From the NCBI RefSeq assembly GCF_028471945.1, contig NZ_CP110128.1, positions 5,072,501 through 5,136,500 of the forward strand: a DNA stretch of 64,000 bases. Direction: 5' to 3'. Within the stretch, counting starts at the first letter, position 1, and every line of letters begins with the position of its first letter. Shown here in pieces: positions 35,982 to 43,967 of the stretch. The DNA comes from Pseudomonas sp. WJP1 (lineage in GTDB: Bacteria > Pseudomonadota > Gammaproteobacteria > Pseudomonadales > Pseudomonadaceae). The notes below the pieces were generated by a model, which searched no databases, was not told the origin of the DNA, and saw only the letters and a program-made list of their open reading frames with translations. Position numbers and translations under genes: made by a program.

Positions 35982-37624
35982 GCCGCCTTCTCGCGTTGTT
36001 CCTGCTGCCGCTGGCAGTGGTGACGGACATGGCCGTGGCTGCAGACGGCGCCTCCCGTCCACTGAACTGGAACGCCATCGGCATGTTCATGCTGTTCGTG
36101 CTGTTCACCCTCGGCGTGACGCGCTGGGCCGCGTTGCGCACCCGCTCGGCCAGTGACTTCTACACCGCCGGTGGCGGCATGACCGGTTTCCAGAACGGCC
36201 TGGCGATTGCCGGCGACATGATTTCGGCAGCATCCTTCCTCGGCATTTCCGCGATGATGTTCCTCAACGGCTACGACGGCTTGCTCTACGCCTTGGGCGT
36301 GCTGGCCGGCTGGCCGATCATCCTGTTCCTGATCGCCGAACGCCTGCGCAACCTCGGTAAATACACCTTCGCCGACGTGGTTTCCTATCGCCTGGAACAG
36401 ACACCCGTGCGCCTGACCTCGGCCTTCGGCACCCTGACCGTCGCCCTGATGTACCTGGTGGCGCAGATGGTTGGCGCCGGCAAGCTGATCGAATTGCTGT
36501 TCGGCATCGACTACCTCTATGCGGTGATGCTGGTCGGCGTGTTGATGGTGTTCTACGTCACCTTCGGCGGCATGCTCGCCACCACCTGGGTGCAGATCAT
36601 CAAGGCGGTGATGCTGCTGTTCGGCACCAGTTTCATGGCGTTCATGGTGCTCAAGCATTTCGGTTTCAGCACCGAAGCGATGTTCGCCGGTGCCACCGCC
36701 GTGCACGCCAAGGGCAGCGCGATCATGGCGCCCGGCGCCTTGCTGTCCAACCCGATCGATGCGATTTCCCTGGGGCTGGGCATGATCTTCGGCACCGCCG
36801 GCCTGCCGCACATCCTGATGCGCTTCTTCACCGTCAGCGACGCCAAGGAAGCGCGTAAAAGCGTGTTCTACGCCACCGGTTTCATCGGCTACTTCTACCT
36901 GCTGCTGATCATTGTCGGCTTCGGCGCGATCGTCATGGTCGGCACCGATCCGGCGTACCGCGACGCAGCTGGCGCGATCATCGGTGGCGGCAATATGGTC
37001 GCCGTGCATTTGGCCCAGGCTGTCGGCGGCAACCTGTTCCTCGGGTTCATCTCGGCGGTGGCCTTCGCCACCATCCTGGCGGTGGTGGCCGGGCTGGCGC
37101 TGTCCGGCGCTTCGGCGGTTTCCCACGACCTGTATGCCTGCGTGATGCGCAAGGGTCAGGCCAGCGAACAGCAGGAAATGCGCGTATCGCGAATCGCCAC
37201 GCTGTGCATCGGTGTGCTGGCGATCATCCTTGGCCTGTTGTTCGAATCGCAGAACATCGCCTTCCTGTCCGGCCTGGTACTGGCCATCGCCGCGTCGGTG
37301 AATTTCCCGGTGCTGTTCCTTTCGATGTACTGGAAAGGCCTGACCACCCGTGGCGCGGTCATCGGCAGCCTGATGGGGCTGGTGTCGGCCATCGTCTTGC
37401 TGGTGTTGAGCCCGGCGGTATGGGTCAACGTCATGCATCACGACAAGGCGCTGTTCCCGTACTCCAACCCGGCCCTGTTTTCCATGAGCCTCGCTTTCTT
37501 CAGCGCCTGGCTGTTTTCCGTCACCGACCGTTCGCCACGTGCCGCCCTTGAGCGCGGCCGTTATCTGGCGCAGTTCATTCGTTCCATGACCGGCATCGGC
37601 GCCTCGGGCGCCAGCCAACACTAA
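35978..37624 (+). CDS. paaL: Sodium:solute symporter, probable phenylacetate permease PaaL
   Basis: A 548-residue SSS-family transporter with an N-terminal signal-like helix and about 13 further membrane segments. [20 protein letters not shown] is the classical start of the ActP branch, and [18 protein letters not shown] and [19 protein letters not shown] are conserved. The sequence alone would say ActP-like monocarboxylate transport; its place between paaE and paaZ argues for phenylacetate uptake, as for PaaL in P. putida. The ATG overlaps the DUF485 stop. Confidence 0.85.
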   Translation: MSRLLALFLLPLAVVTDMAVAADGASRPLNWNAIGMFMLFVLFTLGVTRWAALRTRSASDFYTAGGGMTGFQNGLAIAGDMISAASFLGISAMMFLNGYDGLLYALGVLAGWPIILFLIAERLRNLGKYTFADVVSYRLEQTPVRLTSAFGTLTVALMYLVAQMVGAGKLIELLFGIDYLYAVMLVGVLMVFYVTFGGMLATTWVQIIKAVMLLFGTSFMAFMVLKHFGFSTEAMFAGATAVHAKGSAIMAPGALLSNPIDAISLGLGMIFGTAGLPHILMRFFTVSDAKEARKSVFYATGFIGYFYLLLIIVGFGAIVMVGTDPAYRDAAGAIIGGGNMVAVHLAQAVGGNLFLGFISAVAFATILAVVAGLALSGASAVSHDLYACVMRKGQASEQQEMRVSRIATLCIGVLAIILGLLFESQNIAFLSGLVLAIAASVNFPVLFLSMYWKGLTTRGAVIGSLMGLVSAIVLLVLSPAVWVNVMHHDKALFPYSNPALFSMSLAFFSAWLFSVTDRSPRAALERGRYLAQFIRSMTGIGASGASQH

Positions 37625-37685
37625 TCCTTTATGACCGGCGCGGCTGCGGCTGCGCCAGACACTGACCAAACCCGGAGCATTTGCA

Positions 37686-39740
37686 ATGTCCCACGCCCCT
37701 ACCCTGCAGAGTTTCATCGCCGGCCGCTGGATCGGCCAACAAGGCGCGCAAATCCTGCGCAGCGCCGTCGACGGCCATGAAATCTTCCGCACTCATGAAG
37801 AGCGCCCGGACTTCGCCGAAGCCATCGAACACGGTCGCCGCCAAGGCGTCAGCGGCCTGATGGCGCTGGACTTCCAGCAACGCGCCCAACGCCTGAAAGC
37901 CATGGCCCTGTACCTGGCCGAGCGCAAGGAACAGCTCTACGCGATCTCCCACCACAGCGGCGCGACCCGTGCCGACAGCTGGATCGACATCGAAGGCGGC
38001 AACAGCACCCTGTTCACCTACGCCAGCCTCGGTTCCCGTGAGCTGCCGTCGGGCAACGTGGTCCACGAAGGCCCGGCGCTGCAACTGAGCAAGATGGGCA
38101 CCTTCGCCGGCACCCACATCCTCGTGCCGCGCGGTGGCGTGGCGGTGCACATCAACGCCTTCAACTTCCCGATCTGGGGCATGCTGGAAAAATTCGCCCC
38201 GAGCTTCCTCGCCGGCATGCCGTGCATCGTCAAGCCAGCCAGCGCCACCAGCTACCTGACCGAAGCCGTGGTACGCCTGATGGACGAATCCGGCCTGCTG
38301 CCTGCGGGCAGCCTGCAACTGATCATCGGCGGCACCGGCGACTTGCTCGACCGCTTGCAAGGCCAGGACGTGGTGACCTTCACCGGTTCGGCCGACACCG
38401 CCGCCAAGCTGCGGGTCAACCCGAACCTGATCCGCAACTCGGTGCCGTTCACCGCCGAAGCCGACTCGCTGAACTGCGCGATCCTCGCCCCGGACGTCAC
38501 CCCGGACGACGAAGAGTTCGAGCTGTTCATCAAGGAAGTCGCCCGGGAAATGACCACCAAGGCCGGGCAGAAATGCACCGCCATCCGCCGCGCCATCGTC
38601 CCGGCCAAGCACATCGATGCGGTGGCCACGCGCCTGCGTGATCGCCTGGCCAAAGTCGTGGTCGGCGACCCGTCGGTGGAAGGCGTGCGCATGGGTGCGC
38701 TGGCGTCCCACGATCAACAGAAAGACGTTGCCGAGCGCCTGGAAATGCTGTTGCAGAGCAGCGACCTGCTGTTCGGCGCCCGCGACGGTTTCGAACCGCG
38801 CGGCGAGAACGTCGACAAGGGCGCATTCTTCGCCCCGACCCTGTTGCAGGCCCGCGACCCGCATGCCGAAGGCGGCGCTCACGACATCGAAGCGTTCGGC
38901 CCGGTCAGCACTCTGATGGCCTACGACGATCTGGACGAAGCACTGGCCCTGGCCGCACGCGGCAAAGGCAGCCTGGTGGCCAGCCTGGTGACGAAGGACC
39001 CACAAATCGCGGCCAAAGCCGTACCGGTGGCCGCTGCACTGCACGGCCGTCTGCTGGTGCTGGACCGTAACTGCGCCGGTGAATCGACGGGCCACGGCTC
39101 GCCACTGCCACAGCTCAAGCACGGTGGCCCGGGTCGTGCCGGCGGCGGTGAAGAACTCGGCGGCCTGCGTGCAGTGAAACACTACCTGCAACGCGCAGCC
39201 GTACAAGGTTCGCCAACCATGCTGGCGGCGGTCACCGGCGAGTACGTACGCGGTGCCAAGGTCATCGAAACCGAAGTGCATCCGTTCCGTCGCTACTTCC
39301 AGGACCTGCAGATCGGCGAGTCGCTGCTGACCCACCGTCGCACCGTCACCGAAGCGGACCTTGTGAACTTCGGCTGCCTGTCGGGCGACCACTTCTACAT
39401 GCACTTCGACGACATCGCGGCCAAGGAATCGCAATTCGGCAAGCGCATCGCCCACGGCTACTTCGTGCTGTCGGCCGCCGCCGGCCTGTTCGTATCTCCA
39501 GGCGTCGGCCCGGTCCTGGCCAACTACGGCCTCGACACCCTGCGCTTCATCAACCCGGTGGGCATCGGCGACACCATCCAGGCCCGCCTGACCTGCAAAC
39601 GCAAGATCGACCAGGGCAAGAAGAGCCCGCAAGGCATCCCGCAAGGGGTGGTGGCGTGGGATGTGGAAGTCACCAACCAGCTCGGTGAGCTGGTGGCCAG
39701 CTATGACATTTTGACCTTGGTGGTCAAACGCGAGGATTGA
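37686..39740 (+). CDS. paaZ: Bifunctional oxepin-CoA hydrolase / aldehyde dehydrogenase PaaZ
   Basis: A 684-residue fusion. Residues 1 to about 520 are an aldehyde dehydrogenase with Glu258 (AEADSLNC) and catalytic Cys297 (KAGQKCTAIRR). Residues about 535-684 are a MaoC-type hotdog hydratase (SGDHFYMHFDDIAAKESQFGKRIAHGYF in parts). The hydratase opens oxepin-CoA and the dehydrogenase oxidises the resulting semialdehyde. The E. coli protein has the same order and length. This gene ends the operon; a 15-bp hairpin and a REP doublet follow. Confidence 0.95.
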   Translation: MSHAPTLQSFIAGRWIGQQGAQILRSAVDGHEIFRTHEERPDFAEAIEHGRRQGVSGLMALDFQQRAQRLKAMALYLAERKEQLYAISHHSGATRADSWIDIEGGNSTLFTYASLGSRELPSGNVVHEGPALQLSKMGTFAGTHILVPRGGVAVHINAFNFPIWGMLEKFAPSFLAGMPCIVKPASATSYLTEAVVRLMDESGLLPAGSLQLIIGGTGDLLDRLQGQDVVTFTGSADTAAKLRVNPNLIRNSVPFTAEADSLNCAILAPDVTPDDEEFELFIKEVAREMTTKAGQKCTAIRRAIVPAKHIDAVATRLRDRLAKVVVGDPSVEGVRMGALASHDQQKDVAERLEMLLQSSDLLFGARDGFEPRGENVDKGAFFAPTLLQARDPHAEGGAHDIEAFGPVSTLMAYDDLDEALALAARGKGSLVASLVTKDPQIAAKAVPVAAALHGRLLVLDRNCAGESTGHGSPLPQLKHGGPGRAGGGEELGGLRAVKHYLQRAAVQGSPTMLAAVTGEYVRGAKVIETEVHPFRRYFQDLQIGESLLTHRRTVTEADLVNFGCLSGDHFYMHFDDIAAKESQFGKRIAHGYFVLSAAAGLFVSPGVGPVLANYGLDTLRFINPVGIGDTIQARLTCKRKIDQGKKSPQGIPQGVVAWDVEVTNQLGELVASYDILTLVVKRED

Positions 39741-39748
39741 TCAAGCCT

Positions 39749-39781
39749 CCTGGTTGACCACAAATCTTGTGGTCAACCAGG
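39749..39781 (+). terminator. Perfect 15-bp hairpin after paaZ, without a T-tract
   Basis: CCTGGTTGACCACAA and TTGTGGTCAACCAGG pair perfectly around the loop ATC. No T-run follows (ATCAAATG), so it is either a weak or factor-aided terminator or an RNA-end protector. It is the 3' boundary of the paaABCDE-paaL-paaZ operon. Confidence 0.6.
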
Positions 39782-39785
39782 ATCA

Positions 39786-39880
39786 AATGTGGGAGCGGGC
39801 TTGCTCGCGAATGCGGAATGCCAGTCGACATCATCATTGACTGATACACCGCATTCGCGAGCAAGCCCGCTCCCACATTT
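39786..39880. repeat. REP doublet, GTGGGAGCGGGCTTGCTCGCG class, near-perfect
   Basis: About 31 bp at each end are exact inverses (AATGTGGGAGCGGGCTTGCT onward), directly after the paaZ hairpin. Together they form a very stable 3' end for the paa transcript. Confidence 0.88.
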
Positions 39881-40006
39881 CGTTCTCTGTCGAACTTCAA
39901 ATTTGCGTTCACTGATACCCACAAAAGATCCCCGCCGTGCCCCACAGTCCCACATATTTCGCGGAAAAAACCATCGGTAATCCAAGAAATGTCTGACTGT
40001 TCATCC

Positions 40007-40022
40007 GTATCCATTTGGATAC
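40007..40022 (+). promoter_or_regulatory. Palindromic operator of the toxin-antitoxin operon
   Basis: GTATCCATTTGGATAC has perfect 7-base arms around TT and ends 9 bp before the toxin ATG. Autoregulatory sites of this kind are usual for antitoxins with an XRE-like DNA-binding domain. Confidence 0.7.
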
Positions 40023-40031
40023 AGTCACGCA

Positions 40032-40325
40032 ATGAATTATCTTGTCCAGCAAACAGCGATTTTCTCCGCATGGCACACCTCCATCCGTGATTTGCGGGCC
40101 AGGATTGCCATTGCTCGTCGCATTGAACGCGCTTGCGCGGGAAATTTGGGCGATATCAAACCAGTAGGTGATGGCGTTTCCGAAATGCGCGTGGATGTAG
40201 GTGCCGGATACCGGATTTACTTCACGATGCGCAAGACTGTCGTCATCGTCTTGCTTGCAGGGGGCGACAAGTCATCACAAAACGCTGATATCAAACGTGC
40301 AAAAAAATTGGCAAAGGAGGTCTAG
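40032..40325 (+). CDS. RelE/ParE-superfamily toxin (addiction-module killer protein)
   Basis: A 97-residue small basic protein. WHTSIRDLRARIAIARRIERACAGNLGDIKPVGDGVSEMRVD is spread over the typical fold of HigB/'killer protein' toxins, ending in the strands YRIYFTMRKTVVIVLLAGGDKSSQ and a Lys-rich helix. Such proteins cut mRNA on the ribosome. The gene is toxin-first, with the antitoxin 2 bp downstream. No Shine-Dalgarno sequence precedes its ATG, in contrast to the antitoxin. A 7-base-arm palindrome just upstream is the likely operator. Confidence 0.88.
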   Translation: MNYLVQQTAIFSAWHTSIRDLRARIAIARRIERACAGNLGDIKPVGDGVSEMRVDVGAGYRIYFTMRKTVVIVLLAGGDKSSQNADIKRAKKLAKEV

Positions 40326-40327
40326 CC

Positions 40328-40636
40328 ATGAGCCAGACTTTGACGACTTTCGATATGGCGGCTCTGCTCGACAGCGACGAGGCCATCAGCGAGTACCTAT
40401 CCCAGGTGCTGGCAGACGGTGACAATGAGGAGTTTCTTCGTGCCGTCGGGTACGTTGTAAAAGCCCGCGGCATGACACAGGTAGCAAAAAATTCCGGAAT
40501 GGGTCGCGAAAGCTTGTACAAGGCCTTCGCTCCTGGCGCAAAACCACGTTTCAATACAGTTTTGAAAGTGATTCACGCACTGGGTATCGATCTATGTGCG
40601 CAACCGGGTCATGTCATCAATCACTCAAACTCTTGA
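40328..40636 (+). CDS. Antitoxin with HTH domain (HigA-like addiction-module antidote)
   Basis: A 102-residue protein of the 'putative addiction module antidote' family. FDMAALLDSDEAISEYLSQV is the conserved start, and GMTQVAKNSGMGRESLYKAF is a helix-turn-helix that would bind the upstream palindrome. RFNTVLKVIHALGIDL is the conserved end. It has a perfect ribosome site, AAAGGAGGT, inside the toxin's last codons, which would favour antitoxin over toxin synthesis. The pair sits alone between a paa operon and a Pseudomonas-specific gene. Confidence 0.9.
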   Translation: MSQTLTTFDMAALLDSDEAISEYLSQVLADGDNEEFLRAVGYVVKARGMTQVAKNSGMGRESLYKAFAPGAKPRFNTVLKVIHALGIDLCAQPGHVINHSNS

Positions 40637-40650
40637 GTGGATCAACACCG

Positions 40651-40676
40651 CCATTGCGAGCAGGCTCGCTCCCCCA
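40651..40676. repeat. Single REP unit downstream of the antitoxin
   Basis: CATTGCGAGCAGGCTCGCTC is one unpaired REP unit of the class seen at 31.16 kb. Confidence 0.65.
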
Positions 40677-40707
40677 CGGATTGAGGTGGTTCAGGCGTCA
40701 ATTGACG

Positions 40708-40808
40708 TAGGAAATTTCTGTTTTTCCTAGGCTTAGGGTATGCCCGTTGTCCCTCACCCACAATCAACTGCCCCGTTTTGCGGATATTCATTGCGTAGGT
40801 CCTAGGAC
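40708..40808. promoter_or_regulatory. CCTAGG palindromes and TAGGAAA inverted repeat
   Basis: TAGGAAA (40708-40714) and TTTCCTA (40723-40729) form an inverted repeat, CCTAGG lies at 40726-40731, and the 10-base palindrome GTCCTAGGAC at 40799-40808. They lie upstream of the folded leader of the next gene and may be its regulator sites. The rest of 40677-40920 shows nothing I can name. Confidence 0.4.
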
Positions 40809-40920
40809 ATTTCTGGACAAGGTCTTCGGAGATTTCCTTCGAATTGTGGCGATTTGCGTGAACTGGTTTGGAAGGTGCTCATTCGATAGTCTTTGGGGGT
40901 CACTGAAATTCAGTGATGGG

Positions 40921-41145
40921 GTGTAGGAGCCTCCAGAATCTGAGATGCACACTATGGCGTCATTGCCTGGTTTGCGGCCGTTCGAATGCGTCCGTAAGAT
41001 CAGCCGCGGTGGCCATGTACGGGCATGCTTCGGCGTGGTCGAGAGGTGCTCTCAGATCTCGATTTCCTACCCCGTACATGGCTGCCACCCAGGCCCGTAG
41101 GAAAGGCCTTTGGCAGCTCCATTTTCTAAATGAGAGCTCGAAACC
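40921..41145 (+). ncRNA. Strongly folded 5' leader (candidate structured RNA) before a small unknown gene
   Basis: GGTGGCCATGTACGGG (41008-41023) pairs with CCCGTACATGGCTGCCACC (41071-41089) to form 16 bp with a 3-base bulge. Inside it are CATGC-TTCG-GCGTG (41024-41037), a cUUCGg tetraloop hairpin, and two exclusive hairpins, TCGAGA/TCTCGA or GAGAG/CTCTC (41039-41062). Outside it GCCTGG (40965-40970) can pair with CCAGGC (41089-41094). A last hairpin, AGCTC(C)ATTT-TCT-AAAT(GA)GAGCT (41115-41138), contains the probable ribosome site GAGAG of the gene at 41146. The folding is seen by hand; function is inferred. Confidence 0.6.
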
Positions 41146-41460
41146 ATGAAAACCATTCATCCCGATCCACCCTACGAAAAACCAACCCCTCACCCCGACA
41201 ACCGCTTCATGGCATTGACCAGCAACTGCACTGACATGCCCACCCTCTTCGTCGACACCCACGCACCGCTCGACATCCTGATGGACGCCGCCAACTACCG
41301 AATCCGAACCGTGACCCAGGTACTCGAAAACCTGTCCATGCGTGGTTCGATCGAATGCGAATCCTTCATCCTCAGCGACTTTTCATTGCTTTGCGCCATC
41401 CCGTTGCGCGATGGCTGTGATGTGCTGGATGTGGTCGGGCGACGGTTACGGGCGCGCTGA
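41146..41460 (+). CDS. Small Pseudomonas-specific protein, DUF6124/DUF3077-like
   Basis: A 104-residue protein. The start MKTIHPDPPY resembles the N-terminus of DUF6124 proteins, and LFVDTHAPLDILMDAANYRIRTVTQVLENL resembles the DUF3077/DUF6124 core, where one helix follows a LF-V---P-------A--- pattern. I cannot decide between the two families, and neither has a known function. No signal peptide or membrane segment. It follows a 225-base folded leader that seems to cover its ribosome site, and is followed by a REP doublet, so it is probably transcribed alone. Confidence 0.65.
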   Translation: MKTIHPDPPYEKPTPHPDNRFMALTSNCTDMPTLFVDTHAPLDILMDAANYRIRTVTQVLENLSMRGSIECESFILSDFSLLCAIPLRDGCDVLDVVGRRLRAR

Positions 41461-41466
41461 CCAGCC

Positions 41467-41583
41467 CTACAGGAGCGAGCCTGTCGAATCGTCGCACCGT
41501 CGCGATGGTGGTCAACGATAACGCAGGCTGTCTGACTGAACGCGCCGCCTGGACGCTCATCGCGAGCAGGCTCGCTCCTACAG
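41467..41583. repeat. REP doublet with inserted TCGAATCGTCGCACCG module
   Basis: The right unit (ATCGCGAGCAGGCTCGCTCC) is standard. The left unit AGGAGCGAGCCTG...TCGCGATGG is interrupted by TCGAATCGTCGCACCG, identical to the block in the 35.5-kb element on the other strand. Confidence 0.8.
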
Positions 41584-41604
41584 TGTATCGGTTGTGTCAG
41601 GCAA

Positions 41605-42456
41605 TCAATGCCCGCGCAACCACTCGATAAACAGCGCAAATAACTCCGACTGCGACCCCACCTCCAGCTTCAAATACAGATTCTTGCGGTGCATGCGCAC
41701 GGTTTCCGGGGAGATGTTCATCTGGCTGGCCGTGGATTTCACCGAGTGCCCGCGCAGCACCATGTGCGCCACTTCGCGCTCGCGGTCGGTCAGTACGTCG
41801 CAACCGAATTGCTCGAACGCCGATTGCACCCGATGCTTGAGATCATCGCGCAGGCCTTGATCGTTATTGCCCTGGATCTCGCTACTGCGCAGCAGGCCAC
41901 GCTGGCTGAATTCGCTGATGAATTCACGCACCAGCGGTTCGACGGCGCGCAGCAAGTTCAATTGGTCGGCCCGCAGGCATGCACCGCCGAAACCTTGATA
42001 GAGGCTCACCGAGATCTTGGTGTCATTACCGGTATCGACGATGTAGTAGCTGTCTTCCGAGCAGCCCGCATTGAGGTAATAAGCCTTGTAGTAATCACTG
42101 TCGAAGAAGTTGTCCGGCGCGATTTCTTCCAGGTGATAAAAGCCTTGCGCCAACCCCTGCTCCACCGCCAGGCAGAACGGGTCGAGCAAATACCCACCGG
42201 CAAAATAGCGTTCGAGTATCGAGACCTGATACTCCTGGGCAATCCCGCGCTGATACAGCAGCTGCGGCGCGCGGTCCTTGCGCTCCAGGCTGATCATCAT
42301 CGACTCGATGGACACCAGCTGCGCCAACGCCGACGCCAGGTATTGCAGGGCGTCGGGCTCATCGATATGGGCGAATGCCTCGCGCATTCCCCCATGCCAT
42401 TTGTGCAACGCCCCGAAGGGCATTGCGATCAGCGTATCGTCGTCTGGTTTGCTCAT
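41605..42456 (-). CDS. LuxR-family transcriptional regulator
   Basis: A 283-residue regulator. The C-terminal LuxR HTH is clear (LTDREREVAHMVLRGHSVKSTASQMNISPETVRMHRKNLY in parts). The N-terminal 200 residues form a sensing domain without the Trp/Tyr/Asp set of acyl-homoserine-lactone receptors, so it is probably a GAF-like or other ligand domain. The start at 42456 (MSKPDDDT) is preferred over 42567, whose extra residues are Arg/Ala-rich and unlike a protein start. It lies 53 bp downstream of an aminotransferase gene on the same strand and probably controls that amine-use operon. Confidence 0.85.
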   Translation of the reverse strand: MSKPDDDTLIAMPFGALHKWHGGMREAFAHIDEPDALQYLASALAQLVSIESMMISLERKDRAPQLLYQRGIAQEYQVSILERYFAGGYLLDPFCLAVEQGLAQGFYHLEEIAPDNFFDSDYYKAYYLNAGCSEDSYYIVDTGNDTKISVSLYQGFGGACLRADQLNLLRAVEPLVREFISEFSQRGLLRSSEIQGNNDQGLRDDLKHRVQSAFEQFGCDVLTDREREVAHMVLRGHSVKSTASQMNISPETVRMHRKNLYLKLEVGSQSELFALFIEWLRGH

Positions 42457-42509
42457 GCCCCGCAGTCTAGCGGCTGCACACGCCCTTGGTAACAACCCGA
42501 CTGACGAAA

Positions 42510-43928
42510 TCATTGGCCGGCGTACTGCCCGCTCGCCTCGAGCTCGGCCGCCACTTCGAGGATACATTCGCGCAGGATCTCGACGATTTCATCGACCTGG
42601 GCATAAGTCAGGATCAGCGGCGGCGACATCACGTTCAGGTGCATGATCGGCCGCACCAGCAATCCCCTGGCCTGGGCCCGCACATGGATCTTCTCGCCGA
42701 TGTTGATCTCATCGGCGAACAACGCCTTGGTGCGTTTGTCGGCGACGAACTCCACGCACGCCATCAATTTCAGGCATCGCACATCACCCACCAGTGGCAG
42801 ATCGCGCAACGTGGCCAGGCGCTGTTCCAGATAACCGCCGACATCGTCGACGTGGGCCAGCAGGTTTTCCCGTTCAATGATTTCGATGTTCTTCAATGCC
42901 GCCGTGCAGCACACCGGATGGCCGCTGTAGGTAAAGCCGTGGGTGAAGCAGCGGCCCTGGCCCGGCTCGGCGATGACCTTCCAGATGCGCTCGGAAAAGA
43001 TGCACGCGCCCAGCGGCAGGTACGCCGAGGTCAGGCCTTTGGCGGTGGTGATGATGTCGGGCTGCACGTCGAATACGTCTTTTGAAGCGAAGAACTTGCC
43101 CAGGCGCCCGAACGACGTGACCACCTCGTCGGCGACGAACAGGATGTCGTAGCGCTGGCAGACTTCCCACATGCGCTTGAGGTAGCCCTTGGGCGCAATG
43201 ATCACCCCGCCCGAACCCATCACCGGTTCGGCGAAGAACCCGGCGACCTTGTCCGCGCCAATCGACAGGATCTTGTCTTCGAACTCCTTGACCAGGAACT
43301 CGAGGAACTGCGCCTCGTCCATGCCCTGCGGCGCGCGGTAGGGATTGGGGTTGGACACGTGGTGAATCAGCGGGTTGGCGTAATCGAACTCCGGCACCCG
43401 GTCGGCGGCCTTGTTGCCGATCGACATGGTCAGGGTGGTGGAGCCGTGGTACGCGTTGAAACGGGCGATGACGTGCTTCTTTTCAGGCAGCCCGCGGCAG
43501 TTCTGGTAGTACTGGATCAGGCGGTACGCGGTGTCCACGGCGGTTGAGCCGCCGGTGGTGAGGAACACGTGGTCGAGGTCGCCGGGCGCCAGGCTGGCGA
43601 GCTTTTCGCACAGCTCGATGGCCACGTTGTTGGACATGTCGGAAAACGGATTCGAATAGGCCAGTTGCCGCACCTGATCGGCGATGGCCTGGGCCATTTC
43701 CTCACGGCCCAGGCCGATATTGGTGCACCACATGCCGCCCACCGCATCGAGAAAGCGGTTGCCCTGGGTGTCGTAGATGTAGGCGCCGTCGCCTGCGACG
43801 ATGTTCAGGGAGCCTTGTTCGGCGTGCTCGTCGAACACGTGATAGCCGTGCATATGGTGGGCCTTGTCGGCCTTGACCAGCCGGGACTCGTCCGCTGGGG
43901 AAAAAACGGTGCGTGTTGGCGTCGCCAT
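42510..43928 (-). CDS. Class III aminotransferase (omega-amine:pyruvate type, SpuC-like)
   Basis: A 472-residue PLP enzyme. VFLTTGGSTAVDTAYR holds the phosphate-binding loop, FNAYHGSTTLTMSIG follows, FVADEVVTSFGRLG holds the Asp that contacts the PLP ring, and the PLP lysine is Lys297 in TTAKGLTSAYLPLGA. The SpuC branch transfers amino groups of putrescine, beta-alanine or similar amines to pyruvate. A PotF/SpuD-type binding protein is encoded 39 bp upstream on the same strand, which favours a polyamine or diamine substrate. The exact amine cannot be told. Confidence 0.87.
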   Translation of the reverse strand: MATPTRTVFSPADESRLVKADKAHHMHGYHVFDEHAEQGSLNIVAGDGAYIYDTQGNRFLDAVGGMWCTNIGLGREEMAQAIADQVRQLAYSNPFSDMSNNVAIELCEKLASLAPGDLDHVFLTTGGSTAVDTAYRLIQYYQNCRGLPEKKHVIARFNAYHGSTTLTMSIGNKAADRVPEFDYANPLIHHVSNPNPYRAPQGMDEAQFLEFLVKEFEDKILSIGADKVAGFFAEPVMGSGGVIIAPKGYLKRMWEVCQRYDILFVADEVVTSFGRLGKFFASKDVFDVQPDIITTAKGLTSAYLPLGACIFSERIWKVIAEPGQGRCFTHGFTYSGHPVCCTAALKNIEIIERENLLAHVDDVGGYLEQRLATLRDLPLVGDVRCLKLMACVEFVADKRTKALFADEINIGEKIHVRAQARGLLVRPIMHLNVMSPPLILTYAQVDEIVEILRECILEVAAELEASGQYAGQ

Positions 43929-43967
43929 AAATAAACCTCTAACCGGATTGACTAACGATCGAACGAA

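Noticed and set aside
37629..39644. 671-codon minus-strand frame opposite paaZ
   Set aside because: The plus strand encodes complete PaaZ; the antisense frame is an effect of codon bias.
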